The notes beneath the pieces are model-generated. The model ran no database searches, was not told the origin of the DNA, and saw only the letters and a program-made list of their open reading frames with translations. From the NCBI RefSeq assembly GCF_937910895.1, contig NZ_CALEMI010000157.1:33950-97949 (forward strand): 64,000 nt of DNA, written 5' to 3'. The stretch comes from an uncultured Dokdonia sp. Lineage in GTDB: Bacteria > Bacteroidota > Bacteroidia > Flavobacteriales > Flavobacteriaceae. How positions within the stretch are numbered: the stretch's first letter is position 1; each line of letters begins with the position of its first letter. Positions 37,576-46,215 of this stretch are shown one piece after another. The position numbers and the translations under genes are program-made.

Positions 37576-38556
37576 ATGGACGCTACTGTAACAAATGCAA
37601 CAAGCGAAGGTAAAACTTGGGGAGGTGGAAACAAACCTCTAAAAGCAAGCTATGGGAAGTTAATGATGTGGTTTTTCATTGTATCTGATGGATTATCTTT
37701 TTCAGGCTTTCTTGCTGCTTATGGTTTTTCTAGATTTAAATTTATAGATTCTTGGCCTATTGCAGATGAAGTATTTACTCACTTTCCTTTCCTACATGGT
37801 GTTAATGCACCTATGTATTATGTGGCATTTATGACATTTGTTCTGATTATGTCATCAGTGACTATGGTACTTGCTGTAGATGCTGGACATCACATGAAAA
37901 AGAATAAAGTAATCGTATATATGTTCCTTACTATTATTGGAGGAGCTGTATTTGTTGGTTCTCAAGCTTGGGAATGGGCTACGTTTATAAAAGGAGACTA
38001 TGGAGCTGTAGAAACGAAAGGAGGTAAGATCTTACAATTCTTAGATACTGAGGGTAATAGAGTTGCACTTTCTGACTTTGCAATAGCAATACCAGATGTA
38101 AGAGTAGAACACGACCGTAATAATGGTGTCTGGTATTATGCAGAAGGACCGCTTCCTACATATTCAATAGAAGAAGTAAAAGCAGGATTTGCTGCAAACC
38201 CTAATCTTTTGATTCGCACACAATTACTTACTGAAAAAGGAGAGAAAACCGTACTTAATAGGGAAGAGTCTCTATTACGTTTAAATAGAGATGCAGTTGG
38301 AATTGTAGAAGGGGCAAACCTAAGACATAATGAATACGGAGCACCTCTCTTTGCAGATTTCTTCTTCTTCATTACAGGATTTCACGGTTTCCACGTATTC
38401 TCGGGAGTTTTGATTAATATTATTATTTTCTTTAATGTAGTGATCGGTACGTATGAACGTAGAGGTCATTATGAAATGGTAGAAAAAGTAGGATTGTATT
38501 GGCACTTTGTAGATTTAGTTTGGGTATTTGTATTTACCTTTTTCTACCTCGTATAA
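37576..38556 (+). CDS. coxC: Cytochrome c oxidase subunit III (long form)
   Basis: A 326-residue subunit III of the heme-copper oxidase. Helices at residues ~25-45, 75-95 and 112-135 are followed by a soluble insertion of about 100 residues (WATFIKGDYGAVETKGGK ... LRHNEYGAPLFADF) and then two or more helices with FFFITGFHGFHVFSGVLIN and VGLYWHFVDLVWVFVFTFFYLV. The inserted domain is the main difference from the short paralogue. It is followed by the subunit IV gene after 70 bases. Confidence 0.92.
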   Translation: MDATVTNATSEGKTWGGGNKPLKASYGKLMMWFFIVSDGLSFSGFLAAYGFSRFKFIDSWPIADEVFTHFPFLHGVNAPMYYVAFMTFVLIMSSVTMVLAVDAGHHMKKNKVIVYMFLTIIGGAVFVGSQAWEWATFIKGDYGAVETKGGKILQFLDTEGNRVALSDFAIAIPDVRVEHDRNNGVWYYAEGPLPTYSIEEVKAGFAANPNLLIRTQLLTEKGEKTVLNREESLLRLNRDAVGIVEGANLRHNEYGAPLFADFFFFITGFHGFHVFSGVLINIIIFFNVVIGTYERRGHYEMVEKVGLYWHFVDLVWVFVFTFFYLV

Positions 38557-38626
38557 TTTTATTCCCGCGAAGGCTGGGAATCTTAAGAAAATAATTTCAA
38601 TAGCATAAGAACTATTTATATAAGTT

Positions 38627-39010
38627 ATGGCACACGAACATAAATTAGAAATATTTAGAGGACTTTTAAAGTTTAAGTCCAACGTATCAAAAATCTGGGG
38701 AGTACTTATTGTGCTATCTATTGTTACTATAGTTGAGGTAGCTTTGGGTATAATTAAACCAGAATCTCTTACAGAAAACACATTTATAAAAATGAAACTC
38801 CTTAACTGGATTTTCATTATCCTTACTATATTTAAAGCATACTACATTACCTGGGATTTTATGCACATGCGTGATGAAGTAAAAGCTTTAAGACGTATGG
38901 TCGTTTGGACAGGAGTATTCTTGATTTTATATTTAGTATTCATCTTATTAACAGAAGGTGACTATATCTTTGATGTATATGATACAGGGTTCCAAAGTTG
39001 GGATTTTTAA
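38627..39010 (+). CDS. coxD: Cytochrome c oxidase subunit IV
   Basis: A 127-residue membrane protein with three hydrophobic segments (about residues 24-46, 61-80 and 91-110). The middle, KAYYITWDFMHMRDEVKALRR, is the pattern of the bacterial subunit IV family (COX4_pro). It is a small structural subunit without redox groups. It ends the second oxidase cluster and is followed at once by a terminator. Confidence 0.85.
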   Translation: MAHEHKLEIFRGLLKFKSNVSKIWGVLIVLSIVTIVEVALGIIKPESLTENTFIKMKLLNWIFIILTIFKAYYITWDFMHMRDEVKALRRMVVWTGVFLILYLVFILLTEGDYIFDVYDTGFQSWDF

Positions 39011-39017
39011 TAGCATT

Positions 39018-39048
39018 AAAAAGCGGTTTTTATAACCGCTTTTTTTAG
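39018..39048 (+). terminator. Terminator after the subunit IV gene
   Basis: AAAAAGCGGTT and AACCGCTTTTT pair around the loop TTTAT, followed by extra Ts: a standard intrinsic terminator. The SCO-type genes beyond it should have their own promoter. Confidence 0.9.
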
Positions 39049-39111
39049 CAATACACCTTATATTCATTTCTTAATATATGTAAGAATGTAGGTGTGACAA
39101 AAGAAAGTACT

Positions 39112-39798
39112 ATGAAAAAGAAACTAGTGCTTATTGCACTTTTTGTTTTGCCCATCGTGGCCTATTTATTCTTTTCTTCAGGAATATATAACTTTGCAAA
39201 GCTTCCTATAGTAACAGAAAAAGTAGCCGATGTTACAACAGTTACCACACGAGAGATTAAAACGGATGGGTATTCTTCAAATACACCTTTAACACTAAAA
39301 GATCACGTATCCATAGTAGGATACTTGGGAGATAATCTTACTTCTAATAGAGGATATACTGCAAATCTTAATTTGATGATCTATAAGTATTTTGTTAAAT
39401 ACGAAGATTTTCAAATGATCCTTTTTGTATCGCCAGGCAGTGAGCAAGTTATTGCCGATTTAAAAATAGAATTAGGAAGAATTTTTGATGTTTCTAAGAT
39501 TCGTTTTGTGCAAGCAACAAAAGAACAAGCAACAAAACATTTTGAAAGTTTAGGTACTACACTCAGTTTAGGACCTAACGGGAGTCATCCTAATGTATTT
39601 GTTATTGACAGAGCATTAGCCTTGCGATCAGGTCATGACGATAAAAAGCCAAATGGATTTGGATATGATATGACGCAAGCCGTAGAAATGGGCTATATTA
39701 AGGATGATATTAAAATATTACTAGCAGAATACAGACTAGCGCTTAAGAAAAACAATAACGCTAGTGATAAAATTGAACAACGTAGAGAAAAGAAATAA
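39112..39798 (+). CDS. Membrane-anchored SCO-like protein without the metal-binding Cys pair
   Basis: A 228-residue protein with an N-terminal membrane anchor (KKKLVLIALFVLPIVAYLFF). The rest looks like a thioredoxin fold: EDFQMILFVSPGSEQ, then NVFVIDRALALRSG, which parallels LFALIDQNGFIRSR in the next gene. It has no CxxxC. It overlaps the SCO1 gene by one base. I infer a degenerate SCO paralogue that might assist copper loading. The frame is open from GTG 39094, but ATG 39112 is the better start because it gives a normal signal anchor. Confidence 0.68.
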   Translation: MKKKLVLIALFVLPIVAYLFFSSGIYNFAKLPIVTEKVADVTTVTTREIKTDGYSSNTPLTLKDHVSIVGYLGDNLTSNRGYTANLNLMIYKYFVKYEDFQMILFVSPGSEQVIADLKIELGRIFDVSKIRFVQATKEQATKHFESLGTTLSLGPNGSHPNVFVIDRALALRSGHDDKKPNGFGYDMTQAVEMGYIKDDIKILLAEYRLALKKNNNASDKIEQRREKK

Positions 39799-40535
39799 TG
39801 CGCAAGAACACGTATATAGGAATTGCTTTTATTGTACTCATTTTCGGAATCATCTTTATTCCTAGAATCTTTGAAAGATATACAAATGATGATGTTGTAA
39901 GGGGTGGGCGTATGCATGCCGTAGGAGAAACAGAAGAAAAATCTAAAGACGAATTATTATATATTACAATTAATAAAGAAGAAAAAAGAGTCCCTTCTTT
40001 TGAGTTTGTAGATCAAAATAAAGACACTATTACTGATAAAACTTATAGAGGAAAGGTGTTTCTAGTGGAGTTTTTCTTTACGCGATGTACAGATATCTGT
40101 ATTCCTATGAATCATAACTTGCAAGCCATTGCAAAAATGTTTGAAGACGAGCCTAATTTTGGAATTGCCTCTTTTTCTATAGACCCTGAACACGACACCC
40201 CAGATGTATTAAAAAAGTATGCTACAGACTATGGCGTAATAAACCCTAATTGGCATTTTATGACTGGTGATAGATCAGATATATTAAAACTGTCTAATGA
40301 AGGATTTTATCTTGCTACAAATACAGAAGACGATCTTGATAATGGATTATATCATTCTGGACTCTTTGCATTGATAGATCAAAATGGCTTTATACGTTCT
40401 CGTCCTGATAACACGGGTAATAACCCTAAACCTTATTACAGAGGATCTGTTCCTATGGATGCTACTGTACAAGAGGGAGAAGAAGCTCCAGAGATAGATA
40501 TACTAATAGAAGATATTAAAAAATTACTTAAATAA
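39798..40535 (+). CDS. SCO1/SenC copper chaperone for cytochrome oxidase
   Basis: SCO proteins deliver copper to, or reduce, the CuA site of oxidase subunit II. An N-terminal anchor (YIGIAFIVLIFGIIFIP) leads into a thioredoxin-like domain facing the periplasm. The copper ligands are C97-x3-C101 in FFFTRCTDIC and H186 in GLYHSGLFALID, all present. Length is 245. It is translationally coupled to the preceding SCO-like gene and followed after 2 bases by a DUF420 gene, a typical oxidase-assembly set. Confidence 0.93.
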   Translation: MRKNTYIGIAFIVLIFGIIFIPRIFERYTNDDVVRGGRMHAVGETEEKSKDELLYITINKEEKRVPSFEFVDQNKDTITDKTYRGKVFLVEFFFTRCTDICIPMNHNLQAIAKMFEDEPNFGIASFSIDPEHDTPDVLKKYATDYGVINPNWHFMTGDRSDILKLSNEGFYLATNTEDDLDNGLYHSGLFALIDQNGFIRSRPDNTGNNPKPYYRGSVPMDATVQEGEEAPEIDILIEDIKKLLK

Positions 40536-40537
40536 TA

Positions 40538-41086
40538 ATGAGTGCAGATCTTTCAAATACAGAAAAGAAATACCAAAAATGGATCGTTGTATTGTCTGTT
40601 GTGATCCCACTAGCGGTAGCAGCTTTGTTTGGTGTAAAACTTAAAGATTATGGGTTTGATGTAGAGCCTCTTACTTTTTTACCACCGGTATATGCCACGA
40701 TTAATGGATTAACCGCTATTGTATTAGTACTTGCTGTTCTTCAAATAAAAAAAGGAAATCGTAAGACTCATGAGCGCTTAATGAAATTTGCTATCCTGCT
40801 TTCGGTATTATTTTTAGTGATGTACGTAGCTTATCACATGACCTCAGACTCGACGTCTTATGGAGGAGAAGGCGCCACACGTTATTTGTATTTCTTTATT
40901 TTGATTACACATATTGTACTTTCTATTGTGATTATTCCATTGGTTCTTTTTACGTATGTAAGAGCACTCGCAGAGCGCTTTGATAAGCATAAAAAATTAG
41001 CAAAAATCACTTTTCCAATATGGCTCTATGTCGCTATTACGGGAGTTGTGGTGTATCTTATGATTTCACCCTATTATATACATTGA
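40538..41086 (+). CDS. DUF420 membrane protein (CtaM-like oxidase assembly factor)
   Basis: A 182-residue protein with five hydrophobic segments. The conserved region NGLTAIVLVLAVLQIKKGNRKTHERLMKFAI and later VMYVAYHMTSDSTSY identify the DUF420 family. CtaM, the Staphylococcus member, is needed for heme-copper oxidase maturation, so an assembly role is likely from both family and neighbours. It starts 2 bases after the SCO1 stop, within one transcript. Confidence 0.85.
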   Translation: MSADLSNTEKKYQKWIVVLSVVIPLAVAALFGVKLKDYGFDVEPLTFLPPVYATINGLTAIVLVLAVLQIKKGNRKTHERLMKFAILLSVLFLVMYVAYHMTSDSTSYGGEGATRYLYFFILITHIVLSIVIIPLVLFTYVRALAERFDKHKKLAKITFPIWLYVAITGVVVYLMISPYYIH

Positions 41087-41091
41087 GTGAG

Positions 41092-41376
41092 ATGGACATT
41101 AAAAAAATCTTAGTCGTCGTTTTTATGATTGTTTTTTCCGCTTTCGCGAAAGCGGAAAAAGTCATACCTACTCCTATGATGACTACGCAATGTGCTATGT
41201 GTCGTGCTGTGTTAGAATCTGAAGAAGATAATAGCACCGCAAAAGGAATCAATAACGGTATTAAATACCTCATGGTGATTCCATACATTCTCGTAGGAGG
41301 TGTCTTTTACTTTGTTTACAAATCAAGAAAAAAAGACAAGGAAAACGCATCTGAAGATTCTTTGACAGAACGCTAA
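41092..41376 (+). CDS. Small exported CxxC protein with one C-terminal membrane helix
   Basis: A 94-residue protein, not recognised by name. It has a signal peptide (MDIKKILVVVFMIVFSAFAKA), then TTQCAMCRAVLES with a CxxC, and a membrane helix near residues 60-78 followed by a charged tail. The location and CxxC hint at a metal or thiol step in oxidase assembly, an inference only. The iterated palindrome (41140-41153, in a 28-bp palindrome at 41133-41160) encodes SAFAKAEK, right at the likely signal cleavage site. The frame is open from 41020, but ATG 41092, 5 bases after the DUF420 stop, is the sensible start. Confidence 0.75.
   Translation: MDIKKILVVVFMIVFSAFAKAEKVIPTPMMTTQCAMCRAVLESEEDNSTAKGINNGIKYLMVIPYILVGGVFYFVYKSRKKDKENASEDSLTER
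41133..41160. repeat. Iterated palindrome copy 10 inside a 28-bp palindrome
   Basis: The 14-bp core (41140-41153) is extended by TTTTTCC and GGAAAAA to a perfect 28-bp palindrome within the small CxxC gene. Confidence 0.92.
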
Positions 41377-41552
41377 CTGTAACAAGCTTTTAAATCTGGA
41401 GTCTTTCCTGTGAGATATGATATAGCTAGTCATTATTGATGCTTTTTACTAAATATGTATCTAGGTATATCCTTTATAAAGCAAGGTATTAACACCAATT
41501 TCACACAATTTTAGCTTTTCATTACTAATATTGTATACTTAATGTGTAGACT

Positions 41553-42254
41553 ATGATCCAAATTAAAGATTTGCATAAATCATATCAAATGGGGAGCAAC
41601 TCGCTTCACGTCTTGAAAGGAATCGACTTTAACGTAAAAGAGGGAGAATTGGTCTCTATTATGGGATCGTCAGGATCAGGTAAATCTACATTGCTCAATA
41701 TTCTAGGAATGTTAGACGAAGCAGATCAAGGATCTTATACATTAGATAATGTGCCCATCAAAAATCTTAATGAAAAAATTGCGGCACAATACCGAAACAA
41801 ATTTCTTGGTTTTATTTTTCAATCTTTCAACCTTATAAATTATAAAAACGCTTTAGACAATGTATCTATGCCATTGTACTATCAAGGGATGAAACGGGCT
41901 GAGCGCACAGATAAAGCTATGCATTATCTTGAGAAAGTAGGATTAGCACAATGGGCTACGCATTTACCTAGTGAGATGTCTGGAGGGCAAAAACAGCGTG
42001 TTGCGATAGCTCGTGCACTAGCAAGTGATCCAAAAGTCCTGCTTGCAGATGAGCCAACAGGCGCTTTAGACACTACGACTTCTTATGAAGTTATGGAGCT
42101 TATACAAGGGATTAATGATGAAGGAAAAACAATTCTTGTTGTGACTCACGAGCCAGATATCGCCGAGATGACCAAACGGATTGTAAATCTTAAAGATGGA
42201 CGAATTATAGATGATCGCCTTGTTAACCAAATACTAGCTAAATCTCATGTTTGA
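41553..42254 (+). CDS. ABC transporter ATP-binding protein (MacB/LolD type)
   Basis: A 233-residue ABC ATPase. Walker A is G38-SSGSGKST46, the Q-loop lies in FIFQSFNLI, the signature is MSGGQKQR (142-149), Walker B is VLLADEPTGALD (162-173) and the switch His lies in VVTHEPD. This subfamily pairs with FtsX/MacB-type permeases that work by mechanotransmission on periplasmic partners or lipoproteins. It overlaps the first permease gene by 8 bases. One ATPase probably serves both permeases that follow. Confidence 0.95.
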   Translation: MIQIKDLHKSYQMGSNSLHVLKGIDFNVKEGELVSIMGSSGSGKSTLLNILGMLDEADQGSYTLDNVPIKNLNEKIAAQYRNKFLGFIFQSFNLINYKNALDNVSMPLYYQGMKRAERTDKAMHYLEKVGLAQWATHLPSEMSGGQKQRVAIARALASDPKVLLADEPTGALDTTTSYEVMELIQGINDEGKTILVVTHEPDIAEMTKRIVNLKDGRIIDDRLVNQILAKSHV

Positions 42255-43491
42255 TATAGAACGTTGGCAAGAAATATTCGAAACTATCGGAAAAAATAAG
42301 CTCCGTACTTTCTTGACGGGACTTTCTGTTGCCTCTGGTATTTTTATACTAGTGATTTTATTAGGATTCAGTACCGGTATTCAAAAAGGAGTTAAAACAC
42401 AATTTTCTCAAGACGCCGAAAGTAAAGTTAATGTCTGGACAGGTGTTACTACAAAAGGGTACGCAGGTCTTAATCCTGGTCGCCGTATCCAAATGCATAA
42501 TAGTGATTTAGAAAATGTAAATCAAAAGTTTGGCGAAGCTATACAAGATCAAACGGGACTCTATAACATCTGGGGAGGTCAGGTAAACTATGGTAACGAA
42601 TCGGGTACTTACAGAATAGAGGGTGCCAACTACGGACAGCAGTTTATTGAAAATGCAGGTCTCTCTGCTGGAAGATTCTTAACTCAGAAAGATGAAGACG
42701 AGGGTATTAAAATTGCGGTCATAGGTCAAAAAGTAAAAAATGATCTTTTTAAACAGTCCGAAGCTGTAGGAGAAACCATAAAAATTATGGGAATCAACTT
42801 TCTTGTAGCAGGTGTTTTTACAGACCCAGGTGGTGAGCGTGAAGAATCACGCATATTCATACCACTTAGTACAGCGCAACGCGTTTTTAACGCAGGTGAC
42901 AAAATACGCTCTATGGCATTCACTATAAAAATGTCTGAAAATTTTGATGAGGCAGTCGCTCTATCTGCAGCAGTGAGTCAAGGGATAGAGGATGAGATTA
43001 AATCTCGATATCAAATCGCGCCAGATGATCGAAGCGCTGTGCGTGTACGATACAATCTTGAAGAAGCGAAGAAAATTTATAGCCTTATCGATACCATCAG
43101 AATGGTGTTTTGGTTTATAGGTATCGGAACTATTATCGCAGGTGTGGTGGGTGTAAGTAATATTATGCTCATTATTGTAAAAGAGCGTACCAAAGAAATT
43201 GGTATTAGAAAAGCTCTGGGTGCGTTACCTGGTTCCATTATAGGAATGATTTTACAAGAATCTATATTTATCACAGCCATTGCAGGCTTTTTAGGTTTGT
43301 TTTTAGGTGTGGGTTTACTAGAAGTTGTGGGTCCAGAAATAGATAGCGATTTTATAAAGTTTCCGCAGGTAGATTTTGTAACGGCTATTTCGACGGTCAT
43401 TATTTTGATTATTGCAGGTGCATTTGCAGGGTATATACCAGCAAGACGAGCAGCAAATATTAGACCTATTGAAGCATTGAGAGATGAGTAG
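42247..43491 (+). CDS. MacB-type ABC transporter permease, first copy
   Basis: A 414-residue permease of the MacB/FtsX type: one N-terminal helix (about residues 19-40), a large periplasmic MacB core domain to about residue 275, then three C-terminal helices. The coupling region is NIMLIIVKERTKEIGIRKALGA and the C-terminus ends PARRAANIRPIEALRDE, both family hallmarks. It begins inside the ATPase gene and is followed by a 149-base gap holding an extended iterated palindrome (43547-43566). A paralogue follows. Confidence 0.93.
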   Translation: MFDIERWQEIFETIGKNKLRTFLTGLSVASGIFILVILLGFSTGIQKGVKTQFSQDAESKVNVWTGVTTKGYAGLNPGRRIQMHNSDLENVNQKFGEAIQDQTGLYNIWGGQVNYGNESGTYRIEGANYGQQFIENAGLSAGRFLTQKDEDEGIKIAVIGQKVKNDLFKQSEAVGETIKIMGINFLVAGVFTDPGGEREESRIFIPLSTAQRVFNAGDKIRSMAFTIKMSENFDEAVALSAAVSQGIEDEIKSRYQIAPDDRSAVRVRYNLEEAKKIYSLIDTIRMVFWFIGIGTIIAGVVGVSNIMLIIVKERTKEIGIRKALGALPGSIIGMILQESIFITAIAGFLGLFLGVGLLEVVGPEIDSDFIKFPQVDFVTAISTVIILIIAGAFAGYIPARRAANIRPIEALRDE

Positions 43492-43546
43492 GTTTAGAAG
43501 GAATAGCATAAGAAGTTTGAAGGATAATGTGATGTTTTCTGAATGG

Positions 43547-43566
43547 TACGCTTTCGCGAAAGCGTA
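43547..43566. repeat. Iterated palindrome copy 11 (extended)
   Basis: Perfect 20-bp form between the two permease genes, followed by TAAAAATAAAT. Confidence 0.92.
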
Positions 43567-43640
43567 TAAAAATAAATGCAAATCCTAAAGGATCTCTCCT
43601 AAAAAAATAGCAATAAAAAATTAATTAATAACCAAGTCAA

Positions 43641-44900
43641 ATGTTTAATAAAGAACGATGGAATGAAATACTAGAGGCGCTCAATGCAAATCGCTTTCGT
43701 ACGTTTTTGACGGCTTTTGGTGTGTTTTGGGGGATCTTAATTCTGGTGCTTCTATTAGCACTCACCAATGGACTGAAAAATGGGGTTTCTGCAGATTTTG
43801 GAGACTTTGCCACAAACTCTATGTTTATGTGGTCCCAAGGAACTTCTATGTCGTATAAAGGGTTGCCAAAAGGACGGTACTTTAACTTCAAACTAGAAGA
43901 TGTAGATGTGCTGAGAGAAAAATACCCACAGCTTAAATATATCTCTCCTAGAAATCAATTGGGTGGTTACAATGGAGCAAATAATGTTACGCGAAACGAA
44001 AAAACAGGAGCTTTTAGCATCTATGGTGATTATCCAGAATTTATAAAGCAACAACCTCAAGATATTACTTCAGGACGTTATATATCCTATTCAGATATTG
44101 AAGAAAAGCGTAAAATATGTGTAATAGGAGAAGATGTAGTAAAGGGCTTATATGATAAAGGCGAAGAAGCTCTCAATACCTATATCAAAGTAAACGGAGT
44201 CAACTTTTTAGTCGTAGGAACTTTTAAAAATCCAAAAAGTAGCGGTGACGCAGAGGAAGGAGCAAATACTATTTTTGTTCCGTTTACAACATTTTCTCAA
44301 GCATTTAACCGAGGAGATAATGTGGGGTGGATGGCAATTACTGCAGAAAACGGAACCAAAATAACAGACATCAAGCAAGAAGTGTTTGCCACAATGCGAG
44401 AGCAACGCTCTGTACATCCAGATGATAAACGTGCTATAGGTCATTTTGATCTGGCAGAAGAGTTTGGTCGGGTTATGGGGCTTTTTTCTATTTTGTCATT
44501 TGTAGGCTATTTTGTAGGTGCATTAGTCTTAATGTCTGGAGCCATAGGCATCAGTAATATTATGCTCATTGTTGTAAAAGAGCGTACGAAAGAAATAGGA
44601 GTTCGCCGTGCACTTGGTGCAACACCTTGGGAAATAAAATCACAAATTCTACAAGAATCTCTCGTTCTTACGATCGTATCTGGGATGGCAGGTATTGCTG
44701 TGGCTGCTGGTGTTATTTGGATCATGAATACCATTTTAGATCAAGTAGGGAAGGTGGATAATTTTGCAAATCCATCGGTAAATATTAATGTCATTTTTAT
44801 AGCCCTTGCCATTCTTATTGTATCTGGATTACTCGCAGGACTCATCCCTGCCAGTCGTGCCACACAAATGAAACCTGTGGATGCACTTAGAATAGATTAA
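43641..44900 (+). CDS. MacB-type ABC transporter permease, second copy
   Basis: A 419-residue permease with the same layout as the preceding one: FRTFLTAFGVFWGILILVLLL at the N-terminal helix, a periplasmic domain, NIMLIVVKERTKEIGVRRALGA and the end PASRATQMKPVDALRID. The two permeases share the C-terminal motifs but diverge in the periplasmic core, which suggests an old duplication and a heterodimer driven by one ATPase. The first membrane-fusion protein gene follows after 35 bases. Confidence 0.93.
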   Translation: MFNKERWNEILEALNANRFRTFLTAFGVFWGILILVLLLALTNGLKNGVSADFGDFATNSMFMWSQGTSMSYKGLPKGRYFNFKLEDVDVLREKYPQLKYISPRNQLGGYNGANNVTRNEKTGAFSIYGDYPEFIKQQPQDITSGRYISYSDIEEKRKICVIGEDVVKGLYDKGEEALNTYIKVNGVNFLVVGTFKNPKSSGDAEEGANTIFVPFTTFSQAFNRGDNVGWMAITAENGTKITDIKQEVFATMREQRSVHPDDKRAIGHFDLAEEFGRVMGLFSILSFVGYFVGALVLMSGAIGISNIMLIVVKERTKEIGVRRALGATPWEIKSQILQESLVLTIVSGMAGIAVAAGVIWIMNTILDQVGKVDNFANPSVNINVIFIALAILIVSGLLAGLIPASRATQMKPVDALRID

Positions 44901-44935
44901 ACATAAAAAACAATCAATCAACTCATAAAAATAGA

Positions 44936-46102
44936 ATGAAACGTACAGGAACTATTATTACACTTCTTATTATTGCCATCGCATTTATAGTAGGTATATG
45001 GTACATTTATACAAAAGACAAACAAGATCCAGTAGTCTATCAGACAGAACAAGCTACAAAACGTACTATTGTAAAGAAAACAGTAGCCACAGGAAGTATT
45101 GTTCCTAAAGAGGAGGTACTCATCAAGCCTAACATTTCTGGAATTATTAAAGAAATTTATGTCGAAGCTGGAGATAATATCAAAGCAGGAGATCTTATTG
45201 CACAAATAGAAGTAATTCCTAATGTGTCTTCTCTGACCAATGCAAAAAATAATATTGCCGGTGCTCGCACAGCAGTAGAAACCGCAAAGTTGGCATTTCA
45301 AAATCAGAAAAGTATTTATGATCGTCAGAAGGCACTTTTTGAAAAAGGTGTCATTTCAGCAAATGACTTTGATGGAATTAAAAATTCTTATGATCAAGCT
45401 GAGCAACGCGTAAAGCAAGAACAAGTAAACTTAACAAGTGCTTCTCAAAATTATGACATTATCAGAACAGGAACTACAAGTGGTTTGGGTAATGCAGCCA
45501 CCACTCAAGTGCGCTCTACTGTGACGGGAATGATTCTGGATGTTCCTGTAAAAACTGGAAATCAGGTAATAGAGGCAAATAACTTTAACGATGGAACCAC
45601 CGTTGCTACGCTAGCAGACGTAGAAAAAATGATTTTTGAAGGAAAAGTAGATGAAAGCGAAGTAGGAAAAATAAAAGAAAATTTACCTTTAGAAATTACT
45701 GTAGGAGCTATTGAAAATAAAGTTTTTGACGCCACCCTAGATTATATCGCTCCTAAGGGAGTTGCTGAAAATGGGGCTATTCAGTTTGAGATTAAAGGGA
45801 CACTTGCAAAGAAAGAAGACACTATCTTTATACGTGCTGGATTGAGTGCAAACGCCAGTATTATTCTAGAAAAAGCAGAAGATGTGCTTGCTATAAAAGA
45901 GGCGCTTGTGCAGTACGATCCAACTACAAAAAAACCTTTTGTAGAGGTAGCCATAGGTGATCAAGAGTTTGAACGTAGAGATATTGAAGTAGGGGTAAGC
46001 GATGGAATTTATGTCGAGATTAAAAGCGGAGTCACCGCAGAGGATAAGATCAAGGTCTGGAATCAGATCAAAGCTCCAGTTGGTTTTGGAGGAAGGGGTT
46101 AA
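44936..46102 (+). CDS. Membrane-fusion protein of the ABC efflux system, first copy
   Basis: A 388-residue MacA/HlyD-type adaptor. It has an N-terminal anchor (TIITLLIIAIAFIVGIWYIY), the first half of a biotinyl/lipoyl-like domain (EEVLIKPNISGIIKEIYVEAGDNIKAGDLIAQIE), a coiled-coil hairpin about residues 100-165 (KSIYDRQKALFEKGVISANDFD), then beta-barrel domains. It should link the permeases to the outer-membrane channel encoded by the next gene. A second adaptor of the same family follows the TolC gene. The last residues, FGGRG, are Gly-rich. Confidence 0.92.
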   Translation: MKRTGTIITLLIIAIAFIVGIWYIYTKDKQDPVVYQTEQATKRTIVKKTVATGSIVPKEEVLIKPNISGIIKEIYVEAGDNIKAGDLIAQIEVIPNVSSLTNAKNNIAGARTAVETAKLAFQNQKSIYDRQKALFEKGVISANDFDGIKNSYDQAEQRVKQEQVNLTSASQNYDIIRTGTTSGLGNAATTQVRSTVTGMILDVPVKTGNQVIEANNFNDGTTVATLADVEKMIFEGKVDESEVGKIKENLPLEITVGAIENKVFDATLDYIAPKGVAENGAIQFEIKGTLAKKEDTIFIRAGLSANASIILEKAEDVLAIKEALVQYDPTTKKPFVEVAIGDQEFERRDIEVGVSDGIYVEIKSGVTAEDKIKVWNQIKAPVGFGGRG

Positions 46103-46126
46103 ATCCTACCATAAATTCAGTGTGAG

Positions 46127-46146
46127 TACGCTTTCGCGAAAGCGTA
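46127..46146. repeat. Iterated palindrome copy 12 (extended)
   Basis: Perfect 20-bp form between the first adaptor and TolC genes; the right flank TAAAAATAAAT equals that of copy 11. Confidence 0.92.
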
Positions 46147-46215
46147 TAAAAATAAATTAACATTTTTTGTAACATAAACAAGTTTCAATAGTCATATTGG
46201 ACATCAATCGATATT

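Noticed and set aside
37379..37591. 70-codon frame overlapping the end of the short subunit III gene
   Set aside because: It overlaps coxC and the promoter region and has no family features.
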